In this document: piece after piece, positions 63,951 through 64,000 of the stretch
Position numbering within the stretch: position 1 is the stretch's first letter
How the letters are laid out: each line of letters begins with the position of its first letter
NCBI GenBank assembly: GCA_009760855.2
Contig: WPIO01000013.1
Span: 5,078,501-5,142,500, forward strand
Source: Cristatella mucedo
Lineage: Eukaryota > Bryozoa > Phylactolaemata > Cristatellidae
Direction of reading: 5' to 3'
Length of the DNA stretch: 64,000 bases
Program-made: the position numbers and the translations under genes
Notes under the pieces: model-generated
What the model was told of the DNA's origin: nothing
Seen by the model: only the letters and a program-made list of their open reading frames with translations
Databases searched by the model: none

Positions 63951-64000
63951 CTGGGTCTTAGCCCAGGGATACCTTGGTCGCTCTTCACGACCCAAGTTGC
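63951..64000 (+). mobile_element. SINE family A, cut by the window end
   Basis: GTCTTAGCCCAGGGATACCT then TGGTCGCTCTTCACGACC matches the head of the 43,826-43,995 copy, in plus orientation. Confidence 0.7.

Overview
The window is animal (metazoan) nuclear DNA, probably from an invertebrate. The genes have introns with GT..AG borders, and the space between exons is packed with microsatellites, LINE and SINE copies, and decayed transposons. I cannot name the species. Codon phases, splice sites and protein similarity were all worked out by eye.

The main content is one gene on the minus strand. It is the 3' two thirds of GNPTAB, the N-acetylglucosamine-1-phosphotransferase alpha/beta precursor that starts the mannose-6-phosphate tag on lysosomal enzymes. 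I could place 20 coding exons between 62,721 and 20,592. Their phases fit at every junction, and together they make 2,475 nt (824 codons plus stop). In order they carry the end of the Stealth CR1-to-CR2 linker, Stealth CR2, two LNR (Notch-type) cysteine modules, a spacer, a short alanine-rich stretch where vertebrates have a long insert, the region of alpha/beta cleavage with Stealth CR3, an EF-hand, Stealth CR4, a C-terminal transmembrane helix and an Arg-rich cytosolic tail. The N-terminal exons lie beyond position 64,000 or were not found in 62,722-64,000.

The left 20 kb holds no recognisable host gene. It has a CpG-rich, GC-rich look up to about 15.8 kb. It contains a decayed LTR-type retroelement (6.4-9.3 kb) with a palindrome and a frameshifting 23-bp duplication, a 0.6-kb fold-back element with CCCTAAA repeats inside (12.9-13.5 kb), and a nearly complete LINE reverse transcriptase (15.9-17.7 kb) with only two internal stops.

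The introns hold many 5'-truncated copies of that LINE (family 1), pieces of a second LINE (family 2), at least two tRNA-derived SINE families, a non-autonomous hAT-like element with a 7/8 target-site duplication (47.06-47.62 kb), a broken Tc1/mariner transposase (51.2-52.1 kb), two unrecognised plus-strand coding relics (31.6-32.0 and 45.3-45.6 kb), and a 0.77-kb decamer array grown out of a GA microsatellite (52.2-53.0 kb). LINE family 1 and SINE family B end in the same hairpin-like tail, which suggests that the LINE machinery mobilises the SINE.
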